A stretch of 64,000 nt of DNA, taken from Lepidodermella squamata. Its lineage: Eukaryota; Gastrotricha. The notes under the pieces are model-generated. The model had not been told where the DNA came from. It saw only the letters and a list, made by a program, of their open reading frames with translations, and did not search any database. Location: the NCBI GenBank assembly GCA_047495785.1, contig JBLDXI010000046.1:1-64000 (forward strand). Reading direction: 5' to 3'. Below, piece by piece: positions 43,545-54,423 of this stretch (its first letter is position 1; each line of letters starts with the position of its first letter). Both the position numbers and the translations under genes were made by a program.

Positions 43545-44447
43545 TTTTTTATATTTAATAAGTTGCTATAATATATTAGGAATAAATTTTCGAAAATATT
43601 GTTATTTACCGCGCTGGGTTAATTTTCGGGTTTAAAAGCGAGTTTTAACCTCGAACCAGGTACGACGCTTTTCTTTCTTTTATTATTGCTATAAACAATG
43701 CGCTTTAGTGCGTTCACTTTTAACGCTGGCTGATGTTGAGAAAAAAAACAAACATGCATTACGTTGGACGGTGATTTAAATTTATTATTGTTTTTGCATG
43801 ATGCTGCAGCGAAAGCGCTTTTACATCACCGCTTTTAAAAATAATAATAATAATAGAAAAATTGTAAAGCGAAATTTTTTTCTATTCTTATAATAAATGA
43901 GCGGTGTTGCAGGTAACGTAACGGCGCTGGTGACGTTGCGCAGCCTTGTGTATATGACGTTATTTTATTTAAGGCTTAAAACCTGGCCAAAACTGGGTAA
44001 CAGTGCAGAAAGAAATGGAAATTTGACCTCGAAAATGTTTATTAAACTTCCCGTTTGAAATTGATGAAACTTAATTGTGAAGGTCAATATACGCAATATT
44101 AAATCAAGTTAAGTTATTGGAAAATAAAAATGAAAAAATTCATTTTTGAAAAAATTGCAAAAAATGAAAATAAAAAACCCGAAAAAAATCACGCGTTGAA
44201 TTAAGGAGGAATTTTTTTAATTGTCTTGTTAGTTTCGGCACTTCGGCGCAATATCAAGAAAAAGCTCGAACCAATATTACATTTTTAAAGAAAATCATCC
44301 CTAATAAAAAATTTGAGTTTTAATGATTTTCCGATCATTTATAGCACAATTAATACTGTGTCCTAATTTTAGCGAAATATTTATATTAGGATTAGGGACA
44401 TTTCGGCCTGCCTCAGAATTTATTTGATTTATTTCAATCCGTGTTCA

Positions 44448-44866
44448 GACTTTTTAGCAGTGACAGTTCAGCAAATGAGGGTCAAATCAGTCAGTAAAAA
44501 ATTCATTAAAATAAACTCTTATTGTTTAGTTAAATAATAAGTGACCAGTGACATTTCAGCAGTGACAAATGAGCAAGTGACACTTCATCAATTTTTATTT
44601 GTTAACCTCAGGCATTGAACTTCAATTGTTGAGCTTAACATTAATGCAGCGCATAGTCCCCTGAATACAGCTGGGATTCTGCTGATAAAATGCCTCTGCT
44701 GAAATGTCATTGCGCAAATGTCACTGAGATGAAAATAATAAATTCGACAACAAGTTAAGGATAAATTAAGAAAAATCACTGCTAACATGGCATTGATGAT
44801 TTTTCACTGCGCAAATGTCGCAGATGATTTGACCCTCATTTGCTGAAATGTCACTGCTGAAAAGTC
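44448..44866. mobile_element. 419-bp MITE-like element with CAGTGACATTTCAGCA sub-repeats
   Basis: TIRs of about 41 bases (44448-44489; 44826-44866) share GCAGTGACA(G/T)TTCAGCAAAT and GAGGGTCAAATCA. The same CAGTGACATTTCAGCA words are repeated inside in both orientations. No coding capacity. Confidence 0.8.
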
Positions 44867-46205
44867 GTACAACCATTTCAATCAACCTTCATCTATGAAT
44901 TATCGAACCAAGTTACATATTGGTTGAACTGCTCAGGTTAAATTCAACCTTAACACTTAGCAAATGAAATCCCCGCAGTGGACTGAAAAAAAATTGAAAA
45001 TAAAACAAAATTACATGCCAGAAAAAATAGTTGGTGGAGCATCAACATAAAAAATTAATATTAGTTACACGAGAGCTTATTGAGTTGTTAATTAATAAAA
45101 AATTCCTGATTTCATATCTCAGCAACCGGAACGAAAATCGCCACAACAGCTTCAGACCGGCAGGGCTTGAAATCTATCAAAAAATTGAGCTGCGATTTAT
45201 TAATAAAAATGAACAAAAAAATATAAATAAATATAAAAATGAAAATTATCAATTTAGTCAAAATACCGGAGCCTGGAAATTCGAAACGCGTCCTTTCTGA
45301 ATTTTTGCTGCACAGTAGCAAACAGCATTGAGTTACCTGCTCATATACCTGTTATTATAATCTGATACACATATGTATGATGGTCGAACATGTCATCATA
45401 GTAATAATACTACTATTATTGACACGGGGAGGTGAATGTCGTGGAAATAAGAAAAATCAGCGGCACTGCGTTGCGCCCGCCTACCTTCGATTGCCATAAT
45501 TGACCTCGATAATTAGCTCGCTTCATGCCGTTCTATCCTATAATTGAAGCAAACGCCAAGCGTTGAATTGCCGATATTTAATTTCTTCATTGTTCTATTT
45601 TTCAATGATAAATTCCGGCAGTTTTTCTCGATTTTTTATCACGGCACGCTGGTGATAAATTTCAGGTTAAATTTAAATTTTTCGGCGTGAGAATTAAATA
45701 CGGCTGTTAAACGCGTGCAAATTATTACGTTTAAGAGTAATAAAATAAAAGCTAATATTACGTGGCTGTGATGTTTCCAAAATAAAAAAATTGCGTTAAA
45801 ATTAAAAACGTCATAAGCCTTGGAAGAGGGCTGTTATTATATTTTTTTTATTGCTTTTCGTTCTACAGCGTGTGGACAAAAAATAATAGAAAAGCGTATT
45901 TCTGGAAAATTCGCTCTTTTAGAATATGAAAAAAGGTAATAATTTATTAGGTATAATTTAACCTAATAGAAAAACTGACGAAAAATCAAGTTGGGATTTT
46001 TGGATCTCGATGAATCACGTGAAAAAATGGAATTTTTTTTTGCTCCCGATTAAACGTACAAATGTTTGATATTTTACCACTAAACCTCAGCGTTTTTAGC
46101 GCTTAATGATTCAAATTCGATGTGATGTTAAATTATAGCTTAATTTTTGCTTTGGAAACACCTGAAATTTTATCGGTAATAAAACTTGATTTGAGAATCC
46201 CAGCA

Positions 46206-46842
46206 CTATACGTAGTGCGACATTTCAGCCAACGACAACTCATCCACGACAACTGAGCCACGACATTTCAGCTAACGACAACTCGGCCAAATTTTTTTAA
46301 TATAGTTAAAACGACATCTCAGCCAACGACAACTGAGCTAAAACTCAGCCAAAATTAATTAATGTCAAAAAATGGGCAATTAATTGCGTAATATCAAATG
46401 GTTCGAGAGGGCGCCTATGGGAAAGATCGATCAGCGGACTTGACCGAAAAATATTTGCGGAGTTAGAATACTCACCGACCTCGTTGTGTCCTTGTCCTCG
46501 GCCTCAGTCTGCCTGAACCGCGCCGTCCCCAACACCTGTGACATCCAACGTTGTTGGGTCTTACAAGTGCTGCATTTGGTGGGTCTGATCCAGGCACCCT
46601 CTCGAACCCTCTCGAACCATTTAAGAGATATTACGCAATTAATTGCCAAATTTTTGGAAATTAATTAATTTTGGCTGAGTTTTGGCTGAAATGTCGTTTT
46701 CATTTATTTTAAATATAAATTTAAAATTTGGCTGAGATGTCGTTTTAAAATTATTAGCTGAGTTGTCGTTAGCTGAAATGTCGGGCTGAGTTGTCGCTTG
46801 GCTGAGCTGAGTTGGCTGAAATGTCGTAGAACCGCACTATAG
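46206..46842. mobile_element. 637-bp MITE-like element with GACATTTCAGC sub-repeats
   Basis: Both ends start CTATA..GTGCG..GACATTTCAGCCAAC in inverted orientation. The arms are strings of GACAACTGAGC and GACATTTCAGC words. A GC-richer centre (46430-46640) has a short frame with a CSTCKTQQRW piece, not identifiable. Confidence 0.75.
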
Positions 46843-46984
46843 ATTTCTCCAAGATATCAAATTTCGAGTTCCACGACTTCACTAGGATCCCAATTTTTCG
46901 ATATAATAATGCCTAAAACCGATATATCTCCAAATTACGCATATGTTGCGCTTTTAGTGATCGATTTATGAGTTATACTTCAAT

Positions 46985-47045
46985 CTGTAGAGCCGATATC
47001 GATTCCAAGTATCGATTTCACAAATCAGAGATTTAAATGATGAAT
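46985..47045. repeat. Dispersed repeat, ATCGAT family
   Basis: Reads AGAGCCGATATCGATTCCAA then GTATCGATTTCACAAATCAG, closely matching the copies at 25640 and 23275. Confidence 0.55.
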
Positions 47046-47502
47046 TTGAGCTGAAAAAAACAATTTTTTGCGAAAATTCATTATTGGAGCTTGATATTTG
47101 GTGCTAGAGCCTGAATCCTACATTTATTTTAGGACTTTTACAAGAATGTTTTTCCAATTTACAGCGCATTTTTCCGCGCGATCAAATTTGACCCTGATGA
47201 CCTGATGACCTTAGGACAAAATTGGCACTCAAATGTCATAAAACATAAAATCACTAATAAATGTCATTTAAATATTAAATTTATAAAACATTTTTTTTTA
47301 ATTTTCATCTGATTTTTTTCAATTAAAAATTCAGCAAAAAATAACTTGTTAGTTCGAAAAATGGGACAACTGCTTTTTATTGAAGAGCGACCTTTCGCCT
47401 CGGAATTTTTCAAATATTTGAATCGCGTGCTCCGAAACCCTTGAGTTGATTCTCAACTTAATTCTCGAGATTATTTCATTTCAAAACAAGCAAAAAAAAA
47501 TC

Positions 47503-48432
47503 ATGGCGCATTTTATTTATTCAATTTTCTCAGTTATTTTAATTCAATTTCAATTGACAAAATCTTCAATTTTACTGTCAAATTTTACGAAACAGCAAAT
47601 CGACCGCGGCCTGGCCGAGCAGGAACCGCATTCAGACGAGCCGAATTTACAGCATAAACACATTTATTTATTCGGGCAGATCAACGGCGTAACGACCGAT
47701 CAATGCAAACCATCCGGCCGGTTGGAAATTCGAAGCCGCCTGTCAAGCGAGCAAAATCTCAAATTGCGGGCTCAATTCGCGAATTGGCAGCGAAAACCGC
47801 GAAAAATCATCATTTGCGCCCGCCAAATTTGGCCTAATTGCGGCGGACAAATCACGCAATGCTTGACCTCATTACGGCTGGAATTTGATTGCTACCGCGA
47901 TGAGTCATCGCCATCATGTTCGATTTCGTCACGCTTGAGTGATAATCGATTGAAAAATATCGATAAAAGTAATTGCCAATCATCGCTGAATTTGGTTGAT
48001 TTCGATAATCGATACGCGTTTTTCGATTCGCCGCGATTATTCGACTACAACTTCACGGTGGTCAATGAAGCGGATAGGTGGTTCCGGTCGAGTGATTACA
48101 TGATGCTATCGAATTATCAACGATTAGAAGATTCGAACCACCGGCCGTTTTTCACGTGTTTAGGGAAAATTCACCTCGCTAGGTTGAATCATTCGATTTT
48201 GAAGCGAATTTCGAATGCGGATGAGCCGAGTTTTGGCGTCTGGCCAATTTTGCTATTCACGGCCATTGTCACGCTTGGTGCTGGTGTTTTATTGGCTGTT
48301 TCGTTTTTCTTGCTGTGCCGATGCGTCCGGAGGCAGAAGTCGGCGAGTCTCAATATTACGAGCCCTATTTCGCAGCTGTCTCTAGCCGATATCATCTCAA
48401 GCCGCGACGAACCGCACAATTTTTACGCCTAA
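47503..48432 (+). CDS. Orphan type I membrane protein
   Basis: A single exon of 309 residues. The Met at 47503 is preferred since a signal peptide follows (AHFIYSIFSVILIQFQLTKS). The ectodomain (about 230 residues) has seven or more Cys, N-x-S/T sites and a run of basic residues around QRKPRKIIICARQIWPNCGG. A membrane segment (VWPILLFTAIVTLGAGVLLA, extending into VSFFLLC) is followed by CRCVRRQK and a Ser-rich tail. AATAAA at about 48491 is a likely polyadenylation signal. Codon use is richer in G/C than the flanks, supporting coding. No family is recognised; cell-surface role inferred from topology. Confidence 0.7.
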   Translation: MAHFIYSIFSVILIQFQLTKSSILLSNFTKQQIDRGLAEQEPHSDEPNLQHKHIYLFGQINGVTTDQCKPSGRLEIRSRLSSEQNLKLRAQFANWQRKPRKIIICARQIWPNCGGQITQCLTSLRLEFDCYRDESSPSCSISSRLSDNRLKNIDKSNCQSSLNLVDFDNRYAFFDSPRLFDYNFTVVNEADRWFRSSDYMMLSNYQRLEDSNHRPFFTCLGKIHLARLNHSILKRISNADEPSFGVWPILLFTAIVTLGAGVLLAVSFFLLCRCVRRQKSASLNITSPISQLSLADIISSRDEPHNFYA

Positions 48433-49919
48433 TTTTTTTTGAACTCGAAAATTATATTAACAGTGACATGAGAATCGTATTTCAAATGCTAAATAAAATT
48501 TTGATTTTTTTCTGAATTTTTCTTCTTGTTTAATTTTGTGTTTTTTCACCAAAATTAGTGAGAAAAATCGCCTGTTTCTATTGAAATTCTCGATTTTTAA
48601 TTATTGCGAGTTATTTTCAGAGTGTCTTACCTCGCTTCCTCGCTCCCTTAATTGAAGATCCTATAATAAAGTAGTACCAATAAATTAAAATTAAATAAAA
48701 TTAATGGAACTTGGGCAAACTCGTTTTGTCTGAAACTAGGTCAAATAGACTCACCTTTTCAACCAGGTACGCTGGTACAACGGGAGTAGAGTCAAATTAT
48801 CGTGAGTGAAAAGTTGGTCAAAACGTCAGACTAACCGCTCGAAAAAGAAGAAAAAACGGCATTATAGTACAGCTTGTCCCAGATAAACAGCGAAAATACG
48901 GGAGAAGGGCTCAGAAACTCTCAAATTATAGGCGTCTCATGGCCAGAAAAATCTTAAATACCATAAGAATAGTAATCAAGTATGTCTCTGTGAATGGGAT
49001 TAAAAAATCCGAAGAAATTTTATCTTAATTAAAAACCGAAAATAACCGAACCAGTTACCATCAGGGATTTTAGGGTTTTCTCCCGTTAACTTTTAATTTC
49101 TTCGGTAAAATCGCGTATAAAAAATGGAAGATTCTCTTTAAGTGGGCTCAATTTCACAAAATTTGTTCAATTTTCTGTGAAAATTAGCAAAATTACAAAA
49201 TGGTCGCCAAACTCATGGGACACCCTGGATATCTCATAGAAAAATTAATTTAGAAAAATTAAAAAGCAACAAAAAATAGCAATCAAGCTTGGCAATGGGA
49301 TTGAAAAATTCCGAGGAAATTTGACGCAACTGGGTAAAATACCGAAAATTACCAAATCAGTTACCATCGGGATTTTTCGGGTTTTCTCCTGTAAAGTTGT
49401 GGATAAATGATAGAAGATTCTCCCGATCAGTCGAATTTCCTAAAAATGGTAGCGAAATTAAACAAAGTGTTGCGCAATCTATGGGACACGCTGTAATAAT
49501 AATATATTATCTGAAGTTCAAAAACCGGGCAAAGCCGAAGAGTTCTTTAGTAGAAAAATCCTAATTTTATTTAATAATTTTTCTATTATTTTCAAGATGT
49601 TCCAAGCCAGATTCCTAGCTCTAGCTCAACTATTTCGCTGGCCGTGGGGATCTTTCCAATAGATGATCCTAATTACTAACAAGACCAGCTTAGCTTTTAG
49701 ATTGCCCGCGGCCTATCGAAACTTGGCAACATTTGGTCTTCCAACACGAACCTAAGGCAAACAATCTATGGGAATGCCTGAAACCCAGAAATCAAGAAAT
49801 TATTGATATACTTTGAGAAATACAAGTTTTTATTTGAATTAACGGAGTTTCATAGCGAATATAGCGTCATATACGTCCTTCATTTCCTGAAAAATTAGAT
49901 ATATTGAAGCTGATATTTG
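48433..49919. other. Intergenic region with tandem dispersed repeats
   Basis: No gene is seen. Two copies of the ACCGAAAATTACC family lie in direct order (about 48950-49235 and 49250-49495), each ending near ATGGGACAC(C/G)CTG. Confidence 0.5.
48950..49495. repeat. Two tandem copies of the ACCGAAAATTACC dispersed repeat
   Basis: Each unit of roughly 250-280 bases carries GGGATT(A/G)AAAAA, AACCGAAAAT, CAGTTACCATC(A/G)GGATTT, GGTTTTCTCC, a GAAGATTCTC word and ATGGGACAC(C/G)CTG. Copies near 53870-54140 and 58850 share the same order. Confidence 0.65.
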
Positions 49920-52710
49920 CTATTTGCATCCATCGGCTTCGCAAACTGAAACAAAATCAGAGCACATTTTAGTTGCCTAGAAATTTGAAAAGATGTAATT
50001 CCGAAAGGGAGTCGCAGCTTTATGTAGCAAGAATATTGTTGCCGTACCTTCAGCAACTGAAAATAACTTGGATACAAGTAAATTCTTCATAGGTGGCTAC
50101 GGTGCTAACTTACGCTTTGAGCAGTCGGACCCGGTGAAACCCGCATCGCAGACGCACGTGTTCGGGGCGACGCATTGGCCTCGCAGGAAACATCGCTTCT
50201 GGCATACAGCTTTAGAAGATAAAATATAAAAATTATCAATAAAAAAAAATAAATCAGTAATTGGATCAAACTATTTTTATGGCTAATCTTAGGGATTCTG
50301 ACTTCGGGTTTATTTTGAAATATTAATTTAAAATTGGGATAAAAATTAAACTAAACGGTAACAAGTGAGGTTTGGCGAGATTTATGACACCGTGAGATTT
50401 CGATGCCCCTTTCAAGATCAAGTAACGAGGATTCGAACGATATCAAAAGGGGGGTTTATAGTCACCAGGGTTGCTGAGAAATGGGCTGAAAAGTTTCGAA
50501 GCTTCAAATTTCCGAAAAATGCGGTCCCACAAAATTTGGTTTCTACATTGCATCAATAATTCGTCGCGCAATATATTCTGATGTTATTTATTATGATTTT
50601 GTAGTATCAAGCTAATGCTTCAACGTCAACCTTAATCTACAGGCCTTTTCGGCTTTGGGGTTCTTTCGTCTTTTGAGGAGGATGGGAGCCTCGTAGATCT
50701 GAATTTAGAAAATTCGGAATCCTCGAGAAAAACTGAGTAAGAACATTCAGGAATCCAAGAATCGTCCCTCTTCAAGTCGCCAAATCCCACTTTTCACTTG
50801 TTAACAATCAAAAGATACTGAATAATTCCACAAACGTGCTAAACAATCTGGTGGCTTCCAGTCAGACGTGCAGAGGCATCGACCAGGGCGAACACACGTT
50901 CCGCCATTTGCACAACCGGCCGGGCATAAAGCTGCAGAAAACAAGTAACTGATCATCGTTCGATTACCTTATGACAATGAGAAATTACGCGTATCGCAAC
51001 GTCCACCAGTCCACCCCGGAGCGCAGGTGCATACGTCGACAGCCGAGCAGTTACCTCCGAGGCCACACGCTGGACTACATGCCGCTTTGAATTCAAAGCA
51101 GATTTTTAAACAATTCCTATACAGGAATAATCGTTCGAACTTACGCCTGCGGCAATCCCAACCAGTCCAACCTGCTTGGCATGTGCATTTGTAGCCACCA
51201 AGGCGGGACAGATCCCCAACACATGACTTGGGTTGACAATTTGGGGCGCACGTGATTTCTGTTCAATTTTCGTGCAAACAGTTATGAATATGTAGAATGA
51301 AGTGACAAGTATTGCTGCGCTTAAGTTTCATTCAAGAGTAAATACTTTTAATTTGTAGTACTCCAGATTTCAAAGGGTTTAAATTTAACTTTAAATTTGA
51401 CGGTTAACTTAAGTGGAGTAAAGTTTCACTTAAGTGCAAAGTAGGATCTGGCGTATTTTCTGCATTTTTAAGCATATTACAGAACGTGGGACGATTCTTG
51501 GATTCCTAAACGTTCTTATTCAGTTCTTATTAACGAAGATTTCGAATGTTCAACATCGAGACCTCTACGACATGAGACGTAGCTAGGACGCCGAAGCTTG
51601 AATCCTGCCATGCAAAGTAACATGTAGGCGTATGCATGCTTGAATATTCTGAATAATTTCCCTTGTGCAAAAATTAAAATTTCAGGGTTAAAAAAAACTA
51701 ATTACTTTAATAATCCCTGAAATTTAAAAAATATTAAGTTGAAGTTTCGAAAGGTTTAAAAATCATAGGCGTCGATGGTTACGAAGCTAGAAAATTCCCC
51801 AAACTCGTCTTCTCACTTGTTAACGGTTATTTTTAGTTCATGGGAGTTGAATGAGGAGGGCGAATAAAAATGGCCTAAGATCCTCTTAAACCTCTGGGTA
51901 TGCCTTACGATTGATAAGCTGGCATTGCTGTCTCAAAATCGCCATTTGTCCGAGGGATAACACAGCTTTGTGTACTGAAACACAGGCGTACTTCATGTTG
52001 AACGTATAAATGTCCCTATAGAAGACAATTGAGCATGTATTCAACCATCAGTCTTCTTTCTTGATGAATTTGACAGTTGCTAACCTTTTTCCTAGCGTCA
52101 ATAGGGAGCTGGTTGAGGCTGGAGAGTTGCTGAAACTTGGAGTGATTGCTGTGTCACAGACACCGTAAAACGATGAGTTTGCCGCGTTGTAAATCATCGC
52201 AACAAATTGCCACGCTGTGAAATCACACGCAATTTCCGTCCAGTTTACGTTTAGATTGGACACGTATAAAAAATTTGGTGTCTGATCCCCGTCAGCTTGT
52301 TTACTATAACGCCATATATGACCTTTCGCATCTCCATTTGCGCTCCACTCGAAAATACCACTTTTTCGTGGGGCGAAGACATAACCAGCTATTGTGAACG
52401 AAGATGTGCCCATGTCGATTCTAGAATCGTTAACTTCAATCCAACTTGTTGTATCAGCTTTGTTAGTCTCCCAAGCTGTATTCGGGGCTCCGAACGGTCC
52501 CTGGGCCAACACACCCATGTTTGTTCTGAAAGCAGCGTCCAGCGAAATGCCAGATGCGTCACGTGTGCCGAACAGCTCGTTAAATGGCCAAAACGCTACC
52601 AAATTTGGAAAATTGAACGCTTGATTCGTCTTGAATTGTGCGACATAAGTCTGGCCATTCACTATTAGAGAGTGAACCAGGCAAATGGCAGGTATTAAAC
52701 TTAATTTCAT
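49920..52710 (-). CDS. Secreted protein with LamG-like domain and four EGF repeats
   Basis: Seven exons: 52710-52085, 52015-51909, 51258-51145, 51084-50989, 50931-50836, 50209-50114, 49945-49920; all phases agree; 386 residues. The Met at 52710 opens a signal peptide (KLSLIPAICLVHSLIVNG). A LamG/concanavalin-like fold follows (VAFWPFNELFGTRDASG, SSFTIAGYVFAP, WQFVAMIYN). Exons 3 to 6 each encode one EGF unit bounded by phase-1 introns, with CTCQAGWTGWDC, CTCAPGWTGGRC, CLCTSDWKPPDC and CVCDAGFTGSDC. The last exon adds CEADGC and a stop. The EGF exons are symmetrical phase 1-1, which favours exon duplication. Extracellular adhesion or matrix protein by analogy; ligand unknown. Confidence 0.9.
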
Positions 52711-54423
52711 ATAACGCGAGAAATTGACAAATTTTATGCACGGAAATGAAGCTGTAAGCAAAATTAACAAGAATTTTACGCCGTGTGGGTAGAGAAATTT
52801 CGTGAATAATGAATGAGCGAACGATCGTTCACGGGTTCCGGGCAAGAACAGCAAGATTTCGTTTTACGATCAACTATGATTAGAATGTCACACCATGCAT
52901 GCATATATTTTTCGACGATATGATGGTTGGTGGATTCGATTTTAACGTGAGTCGTGCTATTCACACTATTCGTACGCTGTTTTTCATGGTGAAAGCTGAG
53001 CATTGGGTTAGCATTGTAATCATGAATACCGTAAATATTCAAATACTAGCCCATTCGCGAAGTGTAACCCATCTCGAATAGAGGCCCACCCAAGCAATGA
53101 TACATTGACCTATAGAAGCCCATCTCGAATAGAAGCCCGGGCTATTATACGTAATTTAGAACTGCTATAACAAAGAAACTCGATTGAATCATTTTTCGCC
53201 TGTAAAACAGCGATTCTATAGCTTCATATGCAAAATGAAAATGATGATGATTCAAATGGTGAAGGAGAGCCTATGAATAACAGTGATTACAGCGACGATG
53301 GGGCGAAAAGTTTCCTAGAAGATTTCGTTTTGCGATCGACTATGCTAGTCACATCGCGCCGACGCCTTGCATGCGCTATGCTAGTCGATTGTTTCGATTT
53401 TCACGCGAGTCGCGTCTCACATTGTCTTTCATTAACTTCATGAGGTTTCATTGCGTTTGAGGTTAAAGTTGAAGAAAGTTTCAAGCAGCTTGGTCAGTTA
53501 GTCGTACGCCCATGACCTGCGTTCTTTAATTATCAATAGAATTATCTCGTCGAGATGAATCGTTTGATATCAAATTCGAGCAGTTTTGCGATTTATTCAT
53601 GCGATTATATGCTGGAGATTTCATAGTTCCTGAAGAAAATTCGACTCTCTCAACAAATCTCCCCTGAAGTTGCGGGAAAATCGAAAGTGCGGTACTTGCT
53701 TGGGGTAAAACTTGGAAACTAGGTCAAACCTGGTACAGGTAGCAATATAAAATTTTAGAAAATATTCTGATAAATATACCCGTCCAATTTCCCCAAACAG
53801 CCTTGAAAAGGCCGAATTCCTAACGTTAACAGAGGATTTCACTTCAATCAATTCAAGAAAATCTAAAATGCCATAAGAATAGTAATTTTAAGTAAGTCTA
53901 ATTTGAATGGGATTAAAATAAATCCGAAAAGATTTGATCCAACCAGGTAAAAACCGATAATTACTGAACCAGCTACCATCGGGATTTCGAGGGTTTTTCC
54001 GGTAAATTTACAATTTCTTCGGTAAAATCGAGGATAAATGATGGCAGATTGGCTTCATTTATATAACTCGATTTAATTTCTTTAAAAAAATTGCAAAGAA
54101 TTGCAAAATGGTTGCGCAACTTATGGGGCACGCTGTAGCTTGTTCGAAAAGACCATAGAGGCCAGGTTCGCCAGGGTTTTTGCCAGGTACGGTATCGAAA
54201 CTACCGGAATAACATTCTGCTAGCCGGATTTTAGTCACTAAACGCATTTAGGTCAAAAATATTATCAAAAATTGCACATATTTTAATTGTTCAATAGGCT
54301 GCAGGTGAAAAAAACACGGATATAAAAAAGCAATATAAACCAATAATTATAATATCAATCGTCGCGTGATAATAAAAAATAGCTCAATGCGCAAATGATT
54401 TCTGAAAATTCAATCCAAAATCC
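52711..54423. other. Intergenic region with repeats
   Basis: No gene is supported. Two related segments (about 52858-52985 and 53320-53440) share CGATC(A/G)ACTATG, TGCATGC and a GATTTT.ACG.GAGTCG word. A dispersed ACCG-type repeat is at 53870-54140, and CCATCTCGAATAGA is repeated at about 53069 and 53122. Confidence 0.45.
53870..54140. repeat. Dispersed repeat, ACCGAAAATTACC family
   Basis: Same order of words as 48950-49495, including CAGCTACCATCGGGATTTCG, ATTTCTTCGGTAAAATCG and TTATGGGGCACGCTGTA. Confidence 0.6.

Larger units (their letters stand above)
43545..47502. other. Long intergenic region with two MITE-like elements
   Basis: No gene is supported. Elements at 44448-44866 and 46206-46842 share GACATTTCAGC words; an ATCGAT-type repeat lies near 46985-47045. 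The rest is AT-rich with random-looking short frames. Confidence 0.5.

Noticed and set aside
49895-50077. 60-codon minus-strand frame at the end of the LamG/EGF gene
   Set aside because: Crosses the last intron; the phase-correct final exon 49945-49920 with CEADGC and a stop explains the region.
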